A DNA stretch of 64,000 bases from JAAYJT01 sp037445555 (GTDB lineage Bacteria; Bacteroidota; Bacteroidia; Bacteroidales; JAAYJT01): positions 16,555 to 80,554 of the forward strand of contig JBBIKG010000013.1 in assembly GCA_037445555.1 (NCBI GenBank). Direction: 5' to 3'. This document shows positions 8,160 to 16,486 of the stretch, in pieces (position 1 is the stretch's first letter; each line of letters opens with the position of its first letter). The translations under genes and the position numbers were made by a program. A model generated the notes under the pieces. The model was not told the origin of the DNA and ran no database searches. It saw only the letters and a list, made by a program, of their open reading frames with translations.

Positions 8160-9302
8160 ATGATTTTAATTAGAAACGCCGAAGTCTATACCCCCGATCC
8201 TGCAGGCAGGCAGGATGTGTTGCTTGCGGGCACACAAGTAGCGCAGATCGGAAAAAACCTTGCTTTGCCAGCGGGCATTGATGTTGAAGAAGTGGATGCC
8301 GGAGGATTGATGCTAATGCCCGGTTTGATCGACAGCCACGTACATGTTGCCGGGGCCGGTGGTGAGGGAGGGCCTATGACACGAACTCCCGAGCTGCCTC
8401 TTCATCGTTTTGTTGAGGCAGCTGTCACAACAGCCATAGGATGCCTGGGTACTGACGGTATTACACGCAATGTAGAGACGGTGCTGATGAAAGTCAAGGG
8501 GCTACGCCAGCAGGGGTTATCGGCGTGGATGTACACAGGATCGTACCAGGTGCCGCCGGTGTCAGTTACCGGTGATGTAGCCCGCGATCTCGCCTTGATT
8601 GACGAAGTGATTGGTTTGGGTGAAATAGCTTTGTCCGATCACCGGTCGTCGCACCCCACTATTACACAGTTGGTGCAGTTGATGAGCCAGGTAAGACTGG
8701 GCGCCATGCTGGGGCATAAAGCCGGAATCATAAACGTGCATCTTGGCGATGATAAGAATCCCTTTAAACCCCTTTACGAGGCCTCGGCTCAAAGTAATCT
8801 CTCGCTGAAAACCTTTCTTCCCACCCATTGCAACCGCAACCCTTGGATTTTCGGGGATGCCAAAGACTATGGCAGGTCGGGTTATGTGGATATAACTGCG
8901 AGCGCTTACCCCTATTTCCCCGATGATGAGATCAAACCTTCTGTAGCGATCGCCGAACTGCTTAAGGCAGAAGTGCCTGTTGAGCATATTACCATGAGCA
9001 GCGATGCCGGCGGGTCACTGCCGGCATTCGATGCCGAAGGCAATTTGATCAGAATGGATATCGGCTACCCAAAATCGTTGCTGGTTGAACTGGCTGATGC
9101 CATATTAATTGAAAAAATTCCCCCCGATATTGCCATTCGTGTCTGTACATCAAATGTGGCACATGTACTGAAACTTAGTCGTAAGGGCAGAATTGCAAAA
9201 GGCATGGATGCCGATCTGGCTTTATTCAGTGCCGATTTTGAGCTTATGCATCTTTTTGCACTGGGACGATGGATGGTGAAAAATAGAGTGATTACATGTT
9301 AG
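8160..9302 (+). CDS. iadA: Isoaspartyl dipeptidase
   Basis: A cytoplasmic metallopeptidase of the amidohydrolase superfamily (380 residues) that cleaves beta-aspartyl dipeptides. Metal ligands are evident: DSHVHV (His 60, His 62), NVHLGDD (His 194), PTHCNR (His 223) and SSDAGGS (Asp 282); the substrate-binding Glu of GAGGEGG is at 69. At the place where, from memory, the E. coli enzyme carries a carbamylated bridging Lys, this protein reads GEIALSDHRS, that is Glu 155. The next gene, 40 bases on, is a cyanophycinase-type peptidase. Beta-Asp-Arg, the product of cyanophycinase, is a natural substrate for this enzyme, so the two form a likely catabolic pair. Confidence 0.92.
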   Translation: MILIRNAEVYTPDPAGRQDVLLAGTQVAQIGKNLALPAGIDVEEVDAGGLMLMPGLIDSHVHVAGAGGEGGPMTRTPELPLHRFVEAAVTTAIGCLGTDGITRNVETVLMKVKGLRQQGLSAWMYTGSYQVPPVSVTGDVARDLALIDEVIGLGEIALSDHRSSHPTITQLVQLMSQVRLGAMLGHKAGIINVHLGDDKNPFKPLYEASAQSNLSLKTFLPTHCNRNPWIFGDAKDYGRSGYVDITASAYPYFPDDEIKPSVAIAELLKAEVPVEHITMSSDAGGSLPAFDAEGNLIRMDIGYPKSLLVELADAILIEKIPPDIAIRVCTSNVAHVLKLSRKGRIAKGMDADLALFSADFELMHLFALGRWMVKNRVITC

Positions 9303-9342
9303 AAAGTAAAAATCATTCCGATAGCTGACAAATCAATAAAAG

Positions 9343-10188
9343 ATGATAAAACTGATTATCTTATGGGTTGCTCTGCTTCTGTTTGCATGTACGTCGCAAC
9401 CCGGAAGTAATAAAGAGAAGCATTTTGGAAAACTTTTTATTATTGGCGGAGGAGAAAGAACAACCGCCGTGCTCAACAGAATGGCCGATGAAGCAGGTCT
9501 CAGGCAGGGGGGCAATGTGCTTATTCTTCCGATGGCAAGTTCGGAGCGCGATTCAGCCATTTACTATGCCGAAAAACAATTTCGGGAGATAGGTATTAAT
9601 GCTGTGTCATCCATGATTTTTGATTCAGCTTCCGTACTGACACCCGGGATGCTTGATTCCATTGCAAATGCCAGGCTTATATATATAACCGGGGGCGACC
9701 AGAGCAGGTTTATGAAGGCTGTGCGAGACAATGCGGGTGCAGAAGCAATCAGAACCTCATACATGAATGGCAATATGATAGCAGGGACCAGTGCCGGAGC
9801 AGCAGTGATGAGCGAGTTGATGATCACAGGAAACGAAATGAAGAACAAAAACTACAATGAAACCTTTCGGCGCATCATTGCCGATAATATTGAACTCAAA
9901 CCTGGACTCGGATTGGTCACTTCAGCCATCATTGATCAACATTTTATCTGGCGGAGCCGACACAACCGATTAATTACGGCTATTCTAGAACACCCCGAAC
10001 TTATTGGCGTAGGAATTGATGAAGCCACAGCCATCCTGGTAAGTAGTGGATGGGCCGAAGTAGTGGGGAATGCCCAGGTGGTCGTGTACAGGAATAAGCG
10101 GAAATCTGCCAAACTCAGCCCTTCTGGATATTTGGGCGGATCCTTGACTGTGGATATTTACCTCCCGGGCGAGAGATTTGGGTTATAG
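9343..10188 (+). CDS. Cyanophycinase-like serine peptidase (S51), lipoprotein
   Basis: A 281-residue peptidase S51 family protein. The N terminus is a lipoprotein signal (LLLFAC, Cys 16), so the enzyme should sit in an envelope membrane rather than the cytosol. The catalytic serine is in AGTSAGAAVMSE (Ser 150), with the upstream FIIGGGERTTAV and YITGGDQ motifs of cyanophycinases and a His in IIDQHF. The family releases beta-Asp-Arg dipeptides from cyanophycin. No cyanophycin synthetase is present in the window. An extracytoplasmic enzyme plus a cytosolic isoaspartyl dipeptidase next door points to scavenging of environmental polymer. It could instead act on other beta-aspartyl peptides. Confidence 0.88.
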   Translation: MIKLIILWVALLLFACTSQPGSNKEKHFGKLFIIGGGERTTAVLNRMADEAGLRQGGNVLILPMASSERDSAIYYAEKQFREIGINAVSSMIFDSASVLTPGMLDSIANARLIYITGGDQSRFMKAVRDNAGAEAIRTSYMNGNMIAGTSAGAAVMSELMITGNEMKNKNYNETFRRIIADNIELKPGLGLVTSAIIDQHFIWRSRHNRLITAILEHPELIGVGIDEATAILVSSGWAEVVGNAQVVVYRNKRKSAKLSPSGYLGGSLTVDIYLPGERFGL

Positions 10189-10209
10189 GCCCATTTACGC
10201 TGTACAGGA

Positions 10210-10677
10210 TCAGGCAGATGGCTTCACCCATTCAAACATTCTGTACGATTCAGATTCCATCCCGAGTGCCTGATACACGTTTTGTGCTTTTTGATTTGAG
10301 TGAAAAACATAAAGGCGCAGGCCTTTTAACTCATCACTCTCTCGTACCATATCCTTCACATAATCATACATGTGTTTGAATACTCCCTGGTTGCGCCAGG
10401 CCGGCTCTACCCACACAGACTGAAACCAGACAAAAGTGCCATTTCTCCAATCGCTCCATTCGAACGTGTTTAGCATACACCCGATGATTTGTTCACCTGC
10501 GTTTGCCACGTAGTACCTTCCTTTGGAATTATCATTGAACACTGCTTCCACGCCCTTGGCAACTGTACTGCGGTGCAGGGTGAGATTTTCGGTTTCAAGG
10601 GCCATTTTCAATTGAAAATCAACAATATGGTCACAATCGGCAAGAGTGGCTGGGCGTATTACAATTTGGTTTTTCAA
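10210..10677 (-). CDS. GNAT-family N-acetyltransferase
   Basis: A 155-residue single-domain acetyltransferase. The acetyl-CoA pyrophosphate-binding motif is visible in VEPAWRNQGVFKHM (about 111-124), preceded by the usual beta strand (FVWFQSVWV) and followed by the C-terminal FHSNQKAQNVYQALGMES segment typical of GNATs with small substrates. It starts 15 bases after the aldose epimerase stop on the same strand, so it is probably in its transcript. The acceptor substrate is unknown. Confidence 0.85.
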   Translation of the reverse strand: MKNQIVIRPATLADCDHIVDFQLKMALETENLTLHRSTVAKGVEAVFNDNSKGRYYVANAGEQIIGCMLNTFEWSDWRNGTFVWFQSVWVEPAWRNQGVFKHMYDYVKDMVRESDELKGLRLYVFHSNQKAQNVYQALGMESESYRMFEWVKPSA

Positions 10678-10692
10678 GACTCTGAATATTCA

Positions 10693-11754
10693 TTAATTAC
10701 TATAAAAGCGATATACGGTTGTTTGCTGATAGACTTCATCTGGGAGCAGTAAAGTTGAGGGAAACTCCGGCTGGTTGGGCGAATCGGGGAAATGCTGTGT
10801 CTCGAGACAAAACCCGGTATGCTTGAAATAAATCATACCGTTTTTACCCCTGATGCTTCCATCCAGAAAATTTCCGGAATAAAACTGAATGCCCGGCTCT
10901 GTCGTAAATACGTCAATCCTCAGCGTTTTTGATGAGTTGACCACTGAGGCATCCGGATACGCAGGGTTTGATTTATTCAGAACAAAAGTGTGGTCGTATC
11001 CGCGATCAGTTTTATCAATAAGCTGTCCAATCCTCTGAAAACATCTGAAATCCATGGCGCTTTCTTCAACAGATTTCAGTTCGCCTGTAGGAATCAGATT
11101 TTCATTCACCGCCACATATCTGTCGGCATCCATCATCAATTCATGATTAAGAATAGGTCCTTCGCCGTCCAGGTTAAAGTAGCTATGATGAGTCAGGTTG
11201 ATATGCGTGGGTTTGTCAGTAATTGCCGAGTAAGTTATTTTGAGCTCATTATCCGACGTGAGCGTGTAGATCACCTGCACATTAAGGGTACCCGGAAATC
11301 CTCCTTCACCATCACTACTTATGTAGGTGAGTTCAAGACTATTCGTTTCAGAAATCGGCTGCGCCTGCCAAATTATCTTGTCAAAACCTGTATTCCCACC
11401 GTGCAGGGTGTTTGGTCCGTTATTCACGGGTAATTGATAAACTATGCCGTCTATTGTAAATCTTCCATTCGCAATACGATTGGCGTAGCGGCCGATGATG
11501 GCCCCAAAGTAGGCGCTGTTGTCAAGGTAACCCTCGAGCTTGTCATACCCGAGCACAACATCTGTTTTAGATCCGTCAGATGCCGGCACCAAAAGGTGTG
11601 TGACAATTCCTCCGAAGTTAGTAATGCGAACCTCCATGCCGTTGCTGTTTTTCAACGTGTACAGATCGGCAACACGGCCATTGGGCAAGGTGCCAAAAGG
11701 CTTCTTAGTAATTTGCATACATCTGGTAATCAATTCTTTGTTATTTTTCGGCAT
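10693..11754 (-). CDS. galM: Aldose 1-epimerase
   Basis: Mutarotase of the galactose/glucose pathway, 353 residues, interconverting alpha and beta anomers. The catalytic His sits in LTHHSYFNLDG and the catalytic Glu in TTEPGIQFYSGNF; the substrate loop LHGGNTGFDKIIW is also present. There is no signal peptide, so it is cytoplasmic, unlike some Bacteroides paralogues that are secreted. A start 12 codons further in (11718, MQITKKPFG) is possible. A TATCTTTG element lies about 107 bases upstream. The gene is followed by the GNAT gene. Confidence 0.93.
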   Translation of the reverse strand: MPKNNKELITRCMQITKKPFGTLPNGRVADLYTLKNSNGMEVRITNFGGIVTHLLVPASDGSKTDVVLGYDKLEGYLDNSAYFGAIIGRYANRIANGRFTIDGIVYQLPVNNGPNTLHGGNTGFDKIIWQAQPISETNSLELTYISSDGEGGFPGTLNVQVIYTLTSDNELKITYSAITDKPTHINLTHHSYFNLDGEGPILNHELMMDADRYVAVNENLIPTGELKSVEESAMDFRCFQRIGQLIDKTDRGYDHTFVLNKSNPAYPDASVVNSSKTLRIDVFTTEPGIQFYSGNFLDGSIRGKNGMIYFKHTGFCLETQHFPDSPNQPEFPSTLLLPDEVYQQTTVYRFYSN

Positions 11755-12222
11755 GTTCAGTCATCATTTGTTGCGGGTGCACATAAAATTTCCTCTGCTG
11801 CTCATGCACAAACAGGTTTTAAAAATACTAATACGGTCCTGATCCGAAGAATTCGTTCTACAAAGATATCAATTAGCAAAACCCTGCTATGAATCGATAA
11901 TGCCGGAAGAAGTAAGATTAACGAATATCGAAGGGCGACTAGCGCTTTGCACTATACTATACTTTACCTCGTTTGCAAAGGATGAGCGTAGTTTTTTGGA
12001 CATTGAGAATGATTGATTAATCAGATTTTTCGAATGATTCGGAAATTACCGCGGCTGCAATCTTTACAGCAATGCACAATCCACCTTTTTGTATTGTAAA
12101 TGAAAACAATACGACATTTATCTTCAGGCAATAAATCCGCGATGCAAAAAGAAAACCCATGACCAATATTGCGTATTTTTACAACCCCATGATACATTGT
12201 TAAGCCATCTAATATACTCCCT
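11755..12222. other. Divergent intergenic region, galM / PurF-like gene
   Basis: This is 468 bases without a convincing gene. On the minus strand TATCTTTG (11861-11868, reverse complement) could promote galM with a leader of about 100 bases. On the plus strand GTATTTTTAC (about 12174-12183) is one base from the -7 consensus and lies some 40 bases before the PurF-like start. A short minus-strand frame (12021-12275) has no family features and overlaps the PurF-like start. I see no hairpin terminator or repeat. Confidence 0.5.
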
Positions 12223-14130
12223 GTGAGCGATGCAATAAAACACGAGTGCGGAATTGCGCTGATTCGACTACTCAAGCCCCAGGAATACTACCTGGCAAAT
12301 TACGGCACTGCTTTTTACGGATTAAATAAGCTGCACCTGTTGATGGAAAAACAGCACAACAGGGGACAGGACGGCGCCGGGATTGCCTGTATTAAACTCG
12401 ATCTTGAGCCTGGCAAAAGGTATATCAACCGATCGCGTTCTTCGGCTAACAACCCCGTCAATGATATTTTTCTACAGATTTTTACCACCTTAAATCAACT
12501 GAACGAGAAATTTCCAGAGCGGCTTAAGGATGTTCAATGGCTGAAAAATAACGTCGACTACACCGGTGAGATTTTTCTTGGCCACCTACGTTACGGCACC
12601 TTTGGCAAAAACGTCACCGAAAACCTTCATCCTGTCATCCGCGAAAACAACTGGAAGACCAAGAACCTGGTATTGGCGGGCAATTTTAACCTGACGAATG
12701 TAGATGATCTGTTCAACAAGCTGGTCGAACTGGGTCAATACCCGCAGCGTACATCGGACACGGTCACCATTCTCGAAAAAATTGGCCATTTTCTTGACGA
12801 GGAGAATGAAAGCCTGTACCGGCGATTTAAGAGCGCAGGGTATGTAAAGAAAGACATTACCCAACATATTGCTGATAACCTAAACTTGATTGAAGTGCTG
12901 TCGAATGCTGCCGAGAGCTGGGATGGAGGCTATGCTTTGGCGGGTATGTTGGGCCATGGCGATGCATTTGCCCTGCGCGACCCGTGGGGTATACGGCCTC
13001 TATATTATTTTCACAATCAGGAAGTAGTGGTAGTGACCTCAGAGCGCCCCGCCATTCAAACAGCATTCAATGTACCCGTGCACCAGATTAACGAAGTAAT
13101 GCCAGGACATGCATTGGTCATTAAAAAGAACGGGGTTGTTGGCGAACTTAGCTGCCTGAAACCGAAAGAAAAGAAATCGTGTTCGTTCGAAAGGATATAT
13201 TTTTCAAGAGGTACTGACGCCGATATTTATAGGGAACGCAAAAGCCTGGGAGCAATGCTCGTCTCATCCATCCTCGAATCCATTAACTATGATCTTGAAA
13301 ACACCGTTTTTTCATACATTCCTAATACCGCAACCGTAGCTTTTTATGGAATGATTGAAGAACTCACCAAATACTGTAACAAGGTGAAATGCGAGAAACT
13401 GCTTCTTGCCAAAGATCAGCTCGATGAAAAAACAGTCAATGACATACTCAGGCTGAAGCCAAGAGCAGAGAAAGTTGCTGTTAAAGACCTTAAGTTACGT
13501 ACGTTCATCACGCAAGATTCAGGGCGCGACGATCTGGTAGCCCATGTGTACGATGTTACCTATGGAGTGGTGAGACCTGATGTGGATAACCTGGTGGTAA
13601 TAGACGATTCAATCGTCCGGGGAACTACGCTTCGTCAGAGCATCATTCGAATTCTCGACCGGTTACATCCCAAGCACATTATCATAGCTTCCTCGGCCCC
13701 CCAGATCAGATATCCCGATTGCTATGGAATTGACATGGCCAGATTGAGTGATTTTATCGCCTTTAATGCGGCCATTGCCCTGCTACGCGAAACACGTAGG
13801 GAAAATATAATTGACGAGGTGTACAAAAAATGCAAACAACAGGAGAACTTGCCAAAAGAGCAGATGATAAACTACGTGAAGGAGATATACAGGCCATTTA
13901 CTGCAGCTCAGATTGCGGAGAAAATTTCTCGCATGGTGCGCACGAAGGAAATCAGGTCAGAGGTCAGTATTGTATTTAACTCCATTGAGAATCTGCATCA
14001 GGCTTGTCCGGGTAATACCGGCGACTGGTACTTTACAGGTAATTATCCAACACCAGGAGGCATCAAGGTTGTAAACCGTTCGTTTATCAATTTTATTGAA
14101 GGCAAAAACGAAAGGGCTTATCAGCACTGA
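12223..14130 (+). CDS. Amidophosphoribosyltransferase-like protein (long PurF paralogue)
   Basis: This resembles glutamine PRPP amidotransferase but has 635 residues, against about 470 for ordinary PurF. The GTG start gives a short propeptide ending before Cys 9 (HECGIALI), which would be the N-terminal nucleophile of the Ntn glutaminase after processing. The glutaminase domain (about 9-300) has NRGQDGAGI, LRYGTFGKN and DPWGIRPL. The phosphoribosyltransferase domain has the PRPP loop VVIDDSIVRGTTLRQ near residue 460. Extra sequence lies within the glutaminase region (about 40-85 and 155-210) and at the C terminus (about 520-635). It may be a second purine enzyme typical of this phylum or a paralogue with another substrate. 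No other pur gene is nearby. Confidence 0.82.
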   Translation: MSDAIKHECGIALIRLLKPQEYYLANYGTAFYGLNKLHLLMEKQHNRGQDGAGIACIKLDLEPGKRYINRSRSSANNPVNDIFLQIFTTLNQLNEKFPERLKDVQWLKNNVDYTGEIFLGHLRYGTFGKNVTENLHPVIRENNWKTKNLVLAGNFNLTNVDDLFNKLVELGQYPQRTSDTVTILEKIGHFLDEENESLYRRFKSAGYVKKDITQHIADNLNLIEVLSNAAESWDGGYALAGMLGHGDAFALRDPWGIRPLYYFHNQEVVVVTSERPAIQTAFNVPVHQINEVMPGHALVIKKNGVVGELSCLKPKEKKSCSFERIYFSRGTDADIYRERKSLGAMLVSSILESINYDLENTVFSYIPNTATVAFYGMIEELTKYCNKVKCEKLLLAKDQLDEKTVNDILRLKPRAEKVAVKDLKLRTFITQDSGRDDLVAHVYDVTYGVVRPDVDNLVVIDDSIVRGTTLRQSIIRILDRLHPKHIIIASSAPQIRYPDCYGIDMARLSDFIAFNAAIALLRETRRENIIDEVYKKCKQQENLPKEQMINYVKEIYRPFTAAQIAEKISRMVRTKEIRSEVSIVFNSIENLHQACPGNTGDWYFTGNYPTPGGIKVVNRSFINFIEGKNERAYQH

Positions 14131-14166
14131 TAAGTCCCTGACTCTGATATCCGCTCGTATTCCAAT

Positions 14167-14565
14167 CTACGGTTTAATTGCTATCGAAATCAACCGGGCA
14201 ATTTCTAAAAATTCTTCAGAGGTAAGCACAATCTTAGGATTGCTGAAATTCAGACCGTTTACATCATTCAGCGGTACCAGATGGATGTGTGCATGAGGCA
14301 CTTCAAGACCAATAACCGCAACACCAACCTTCTTACATGGAACAACCTCTTTAATTGCCAAAGCCACTTTTTTGGCAAACAAAAAAAGCTCTGTAAAATC
14401 ATTGTCACTTAGGTCGAAGATATAGTCGGTTTCAATTTTCGGGATAACCAGGGTGTGCCCTTTTGCTAAGGGGTTAATATCCAGAAATGCAAAAAAGTGA
14501 TCATTTTCGGCTACTTTATAAGCCGGAATTTCACCACTTACGATTCGTGAAAAAATGCTTGTCAT
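14167..14565 (-). CDS. HIT-family nucleotide hydrolase/transferase
   Basis: A 132-residue histidine-triad protein of the Hint branch, which hydrolyses nucleoside phosphoramidates such as AMP-lysine. The triad HAHIHLVPL (His 91, 93, 95) is intact and is preceded by the SRIVSGEIPAYKV N terminus common to Hint proteins. It follows greA by 8 bases on the same strand, a frequent Bacteroidota arrangement, and is convergent with the PurF-like gene. Confidence 0.94.
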   Translation of the reverse strand: MTSIFSRIVSGEIPAYKVAENDHFFAFLDINPLAKGHTLVIPKIETDYIFDLSDNDFTELFLFAKKVALAIKEVVPCKKVGVAVIGLEVPHAHIHLVPLNDVNGLNFSNPKIVLTSEEFLEIARLISIAIKP

Positions 14566-14573
14566 GTCGGTAA

Positions 14574-15050
14574 TTATTTTCGGGTGATCTCAATTATCTC
14601 GAAAAACAATTTTCCGGCCGGAACACCGATTTCAGCAGTATCGCCGATCTTTTTCCCAAGCAATCCTTTGGCTATTGGGCTGTTTACAGAGATTTTTCCC
14701 GCCTTCAGGTCCGATTCATTTTCCGGAACCAGAGTATAAATCATGATAGCATTGCTCTTTGTGTTCCTGATTTTTACGGTTGAAAAAATAAGCACCTTAC
14801 TGATGTCCAGTTTTGCTTCGTCAACCAACCTCGCATTACGGATTATTTCCTGAAGTTTTGAGATTTTTAGCTCCAGCATGGCCTGAGCGTTTTTAGCTGC
14901 GTCGTACTCAGCATTTTCCGACAGGTCACCTTTGTCTCTTGCCTCAGCAATTTGTTGCGAAATATGAGGCCTTTGAACCGCGATCAACTGGTCGAGCTCA
15001 TCCTGAAGTTTCTTTAATCCCTCTTTCGTGTGATAAGTTGTTTCTGCCAT
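14574..15050 (-). CDS. greA: Transcription elongation factor GreA
   Basis: It stimulates the intrinsic cleavage activity of RNA polymerase and rescues backtracked complexes. Its 158 residues match the family. The N-terminal coiled coil carries the acidic tip sequence GDLSENAEYDAAK (about 41-53), with the two acidic residues needed for cleavage, and the C-terminal FKBP-like domain holds SPIAKGLLGKKIGD. It is the first gene of a two-gene unit with the HIT gene. Confidence 0.96.
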   Translation of the reverse strand: MAETTYHTKEGLKKLQDELDQLIAVQRPHISQQIAEARDKGDLSENAEYDAAKNAQAMLELKISKLQEIIRNARLVDEAKLDISKVLIFSTVKIRNTKSNAIMIYTLVPENESDLKAGKISVNSPIAKGLLGKKIGDTAEIGVPAGKLFFEIIEITRK

Positions 15051-15359
15051 GAATGAAATAATATTTTATTCGCTGGTATTAAATTAATAAGCAGTGAGTA
15101 TGTCAGTTGGTAATGTGGGGTTGGGTTTCGTTAGTTTGAAAAAGTGATCTGGCACCGCAGAGGAGTGGTTCCCGAACCCGATAAATAGCTTTTAGCGGTA
15201 ACAGCCACATTTCTGTCACCGGATCAGGTGTCGTTACAATAGTGTTACACAACCTGTTGATCATGGCTATTGAGGATTTCTATGATAAAAATCTTGATTA
15301 ATCTACTATGCTTCAGTTAAAACCCGGTTGACAAATAGTTGAATTTGGAGCTCTGGACT
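15051..15359. other. Intergenic stretch between greA and a small membrane protein gene
   Basis: About 300 bases upstream of greA and downstream of the next minus-strand gene. I find no open frame of interest, no clear -7 element and no strong hairpin. It should contain the greA promoter, but none is recognisable. Confidence 0.4.
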
Positions 15360-15803
15360 CTATTGAAATGGCCGTTCCAGAACGACTGAATAAACTACCG
15401 CTTGTCTAAGATTGAAATTTTGCCTGATATCGCCAAGTACCGGATGGGCTTCGCCTGGTATTTCTTTCTGGATTTCGGAATCGGTGTTGTTCGCTTCCGT
15501 TGGTAATGCAAAATCTGTAATCGTGCGTTTAATAACCTCCTCGCGATATTGATTGGCGGCAGTATATTCAGGCACAGTTATTGGAGCTGCTTCCGGTTCT
15601 GCAAACTCTTGCTCGTATTCGTGAACCACTTCTTCATCCAACAAAATTTCTTCAAGGATGGAGCGCGGCTTTGGGTTTTCGTTCACAGGCGCAGGCGTTG
15701 GCTTCTGCTGCGCAGCAGCTTGCTTCTTTTTTTTCTGATTGGCATTGTAAATGCTAAAAGCCAACCACAATACTGCCAGCAGTACGTAAATAATATCGTC
15801 CAT
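15360..15803 (-). CDS. Hypothetical small membrane protein
   Basis: Unrecognised. Of its 147 residues, the N terminus is one membrane segment (about 4-20, IIYVLLAVLWLAFSIY), followed at once by a Lys-rich patch (KKKKQ) and a long Pro/Ala/Glu-rich tail that looks disordered and cytoplasmic. The C terminus (ILGDIRQNFNLRQAVVYSVVLERPF) is more hydrophobic and could be a short docking helix. The design suits a scaffold or adaptor at the inner membrane, but that is only a guess. It is divergent from the Rieske-like lipoprotein gene. Confidence 0.65.
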   Translation of the reverse strand: MDDIIYVLLAVLWLAFSIYNANQKKKKQAAAQQKPTPAPVNENPKPRSILEEILLDEEVVHEYEQEFAEPEAAPITVPEYTAANQYREEVIKRTITDFALPTEANNTDSEIQKEIPGEAHPVLGDIRQNFNLRQAVVYSVVLERPFQ

Positions 15804-15997
15804 ACTAAAAACGTTAGAGCAACAAAAACCGGCTAATGAAAAAATCGCACAGGGGAAAAATCCCCTTATGCCGGCTAATGTTGCAAATCAGGGTGTAAAT
15901 ATAGTAATAAAAATCACTTTTTGCTCAAATTCCCAAACAAGTTTTACTTATGGCCGACAAATAGCCACCCAACGAGGATCCATTCGGCGGTTTTTAA

Positions 15998-16005
15998 TAA
16001 TTTTG
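15998..16005 (+). promoter_or_regulatory. -7 promoter element TAATTTTG
   Basis: An exact fit to TAnnTTTG, 18 bases before the ATG chosen for the Rieske-like lipoprotein. It supports that start over the longer frame from 15868. Confidence 0.6.
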
Positions 16006-16023
16006 CCTCTCAGATTCAGTCAT

Positions 16024-16482
16024 ATGACACTCTTTCCAAATCGGCGAATCAAGAATGCGACTCTTATGGCGGCTTTTATCATTGCCTTCATGTGTATGGG
16101 AGTTTCATGCGAGAACGATGATGGAAACGATATTCCGTATGCCTACATCAACATAGGCATTGATCCCAACAGTACCCTGTACTGGAAGCTTAATGCTCCG
16201 GGCGGATGGGAATATTTGGTTGGTAGCCCCCCAAGCAAGGGGGTATTGGTATATCGCAGCAGCCTGAATGAATTCGTAGCTTACGAACGAACCTGTCCGT
16301 TCGATCCCCAGGTTCCGGACGCCGTGGTTGCCGTTGAGTCATCAAATATTACCATGGCCTGCCCCGTGTGTAAGTCGAAGTTTATCATGCTCGACGGCAG
16401 CCCGTTTGCAGGGCCTTCAAAAAAACCAATGAGGAAATATAGAACCAATTATACCGGAAGTCAGCTCTATATTTTCAACTGA
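16024..16482 (+). CDS. Rieske-like lipoprotein lacking the ligand histidines
   Basis: A 152-residue protein with an N-terminal hydrophobic stretch ending MGVSC, likely a lipoprotein with Cys 29. The rest follows the Rieske ferredoxin pattern (a beta-rich core, a first ligand loop RTCPFDP and a second loop ACPVCKSKF), but the usual CxH...CxxH is altered: Cys 91 is followed by Phe 93 where His is expected, and the second loop is Cys 113-x-x-Cys 116. An ordinary two-Cys two-His Rieske cluster is therefore not possible. The site may hold another metal, a disulfide or nothing. The start at 16024 is supported by the promoter element upstream. Its stop lies 4 bases from the stop of convergent ahcY. 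Confidence 0.72.
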   Translation: MTLFPNRRIKNATLMAAFIIAFMCMGVSCENDDGNDIPYAYINIGIDPNSTLYWKLNAPGGWEYLVGSPPSKGVLVYRSSLNEFVAYERTCPFDPQVPDAVVAVESSNITMACPVCKSKFIMLDGSPFAGPSKKPMRKYRTNYTGSQLYIFN

Positions 16483-16486
16483 TTAA

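Noticed and set aside
10990..11892. Plus-strand frames opposite galM
   Set aside because: Galactose mutarotase on the other strand is certain; these translations show no domain and no signal.
12021..12275. Minus-strand frame of 84 codons in the galM/PurF-like gap
   Set aside because: It overlaps the PurF-like start and has no recognisable motif and no promoter element in a useful place.
15829..15880. CCGGCTAATG repeated twice around a small AGGGGA/TCCCCT hairpin
   Set aside because: The repeat is 10 bases and the stem only 6; either can arise by chance, and no gene start depends on it.
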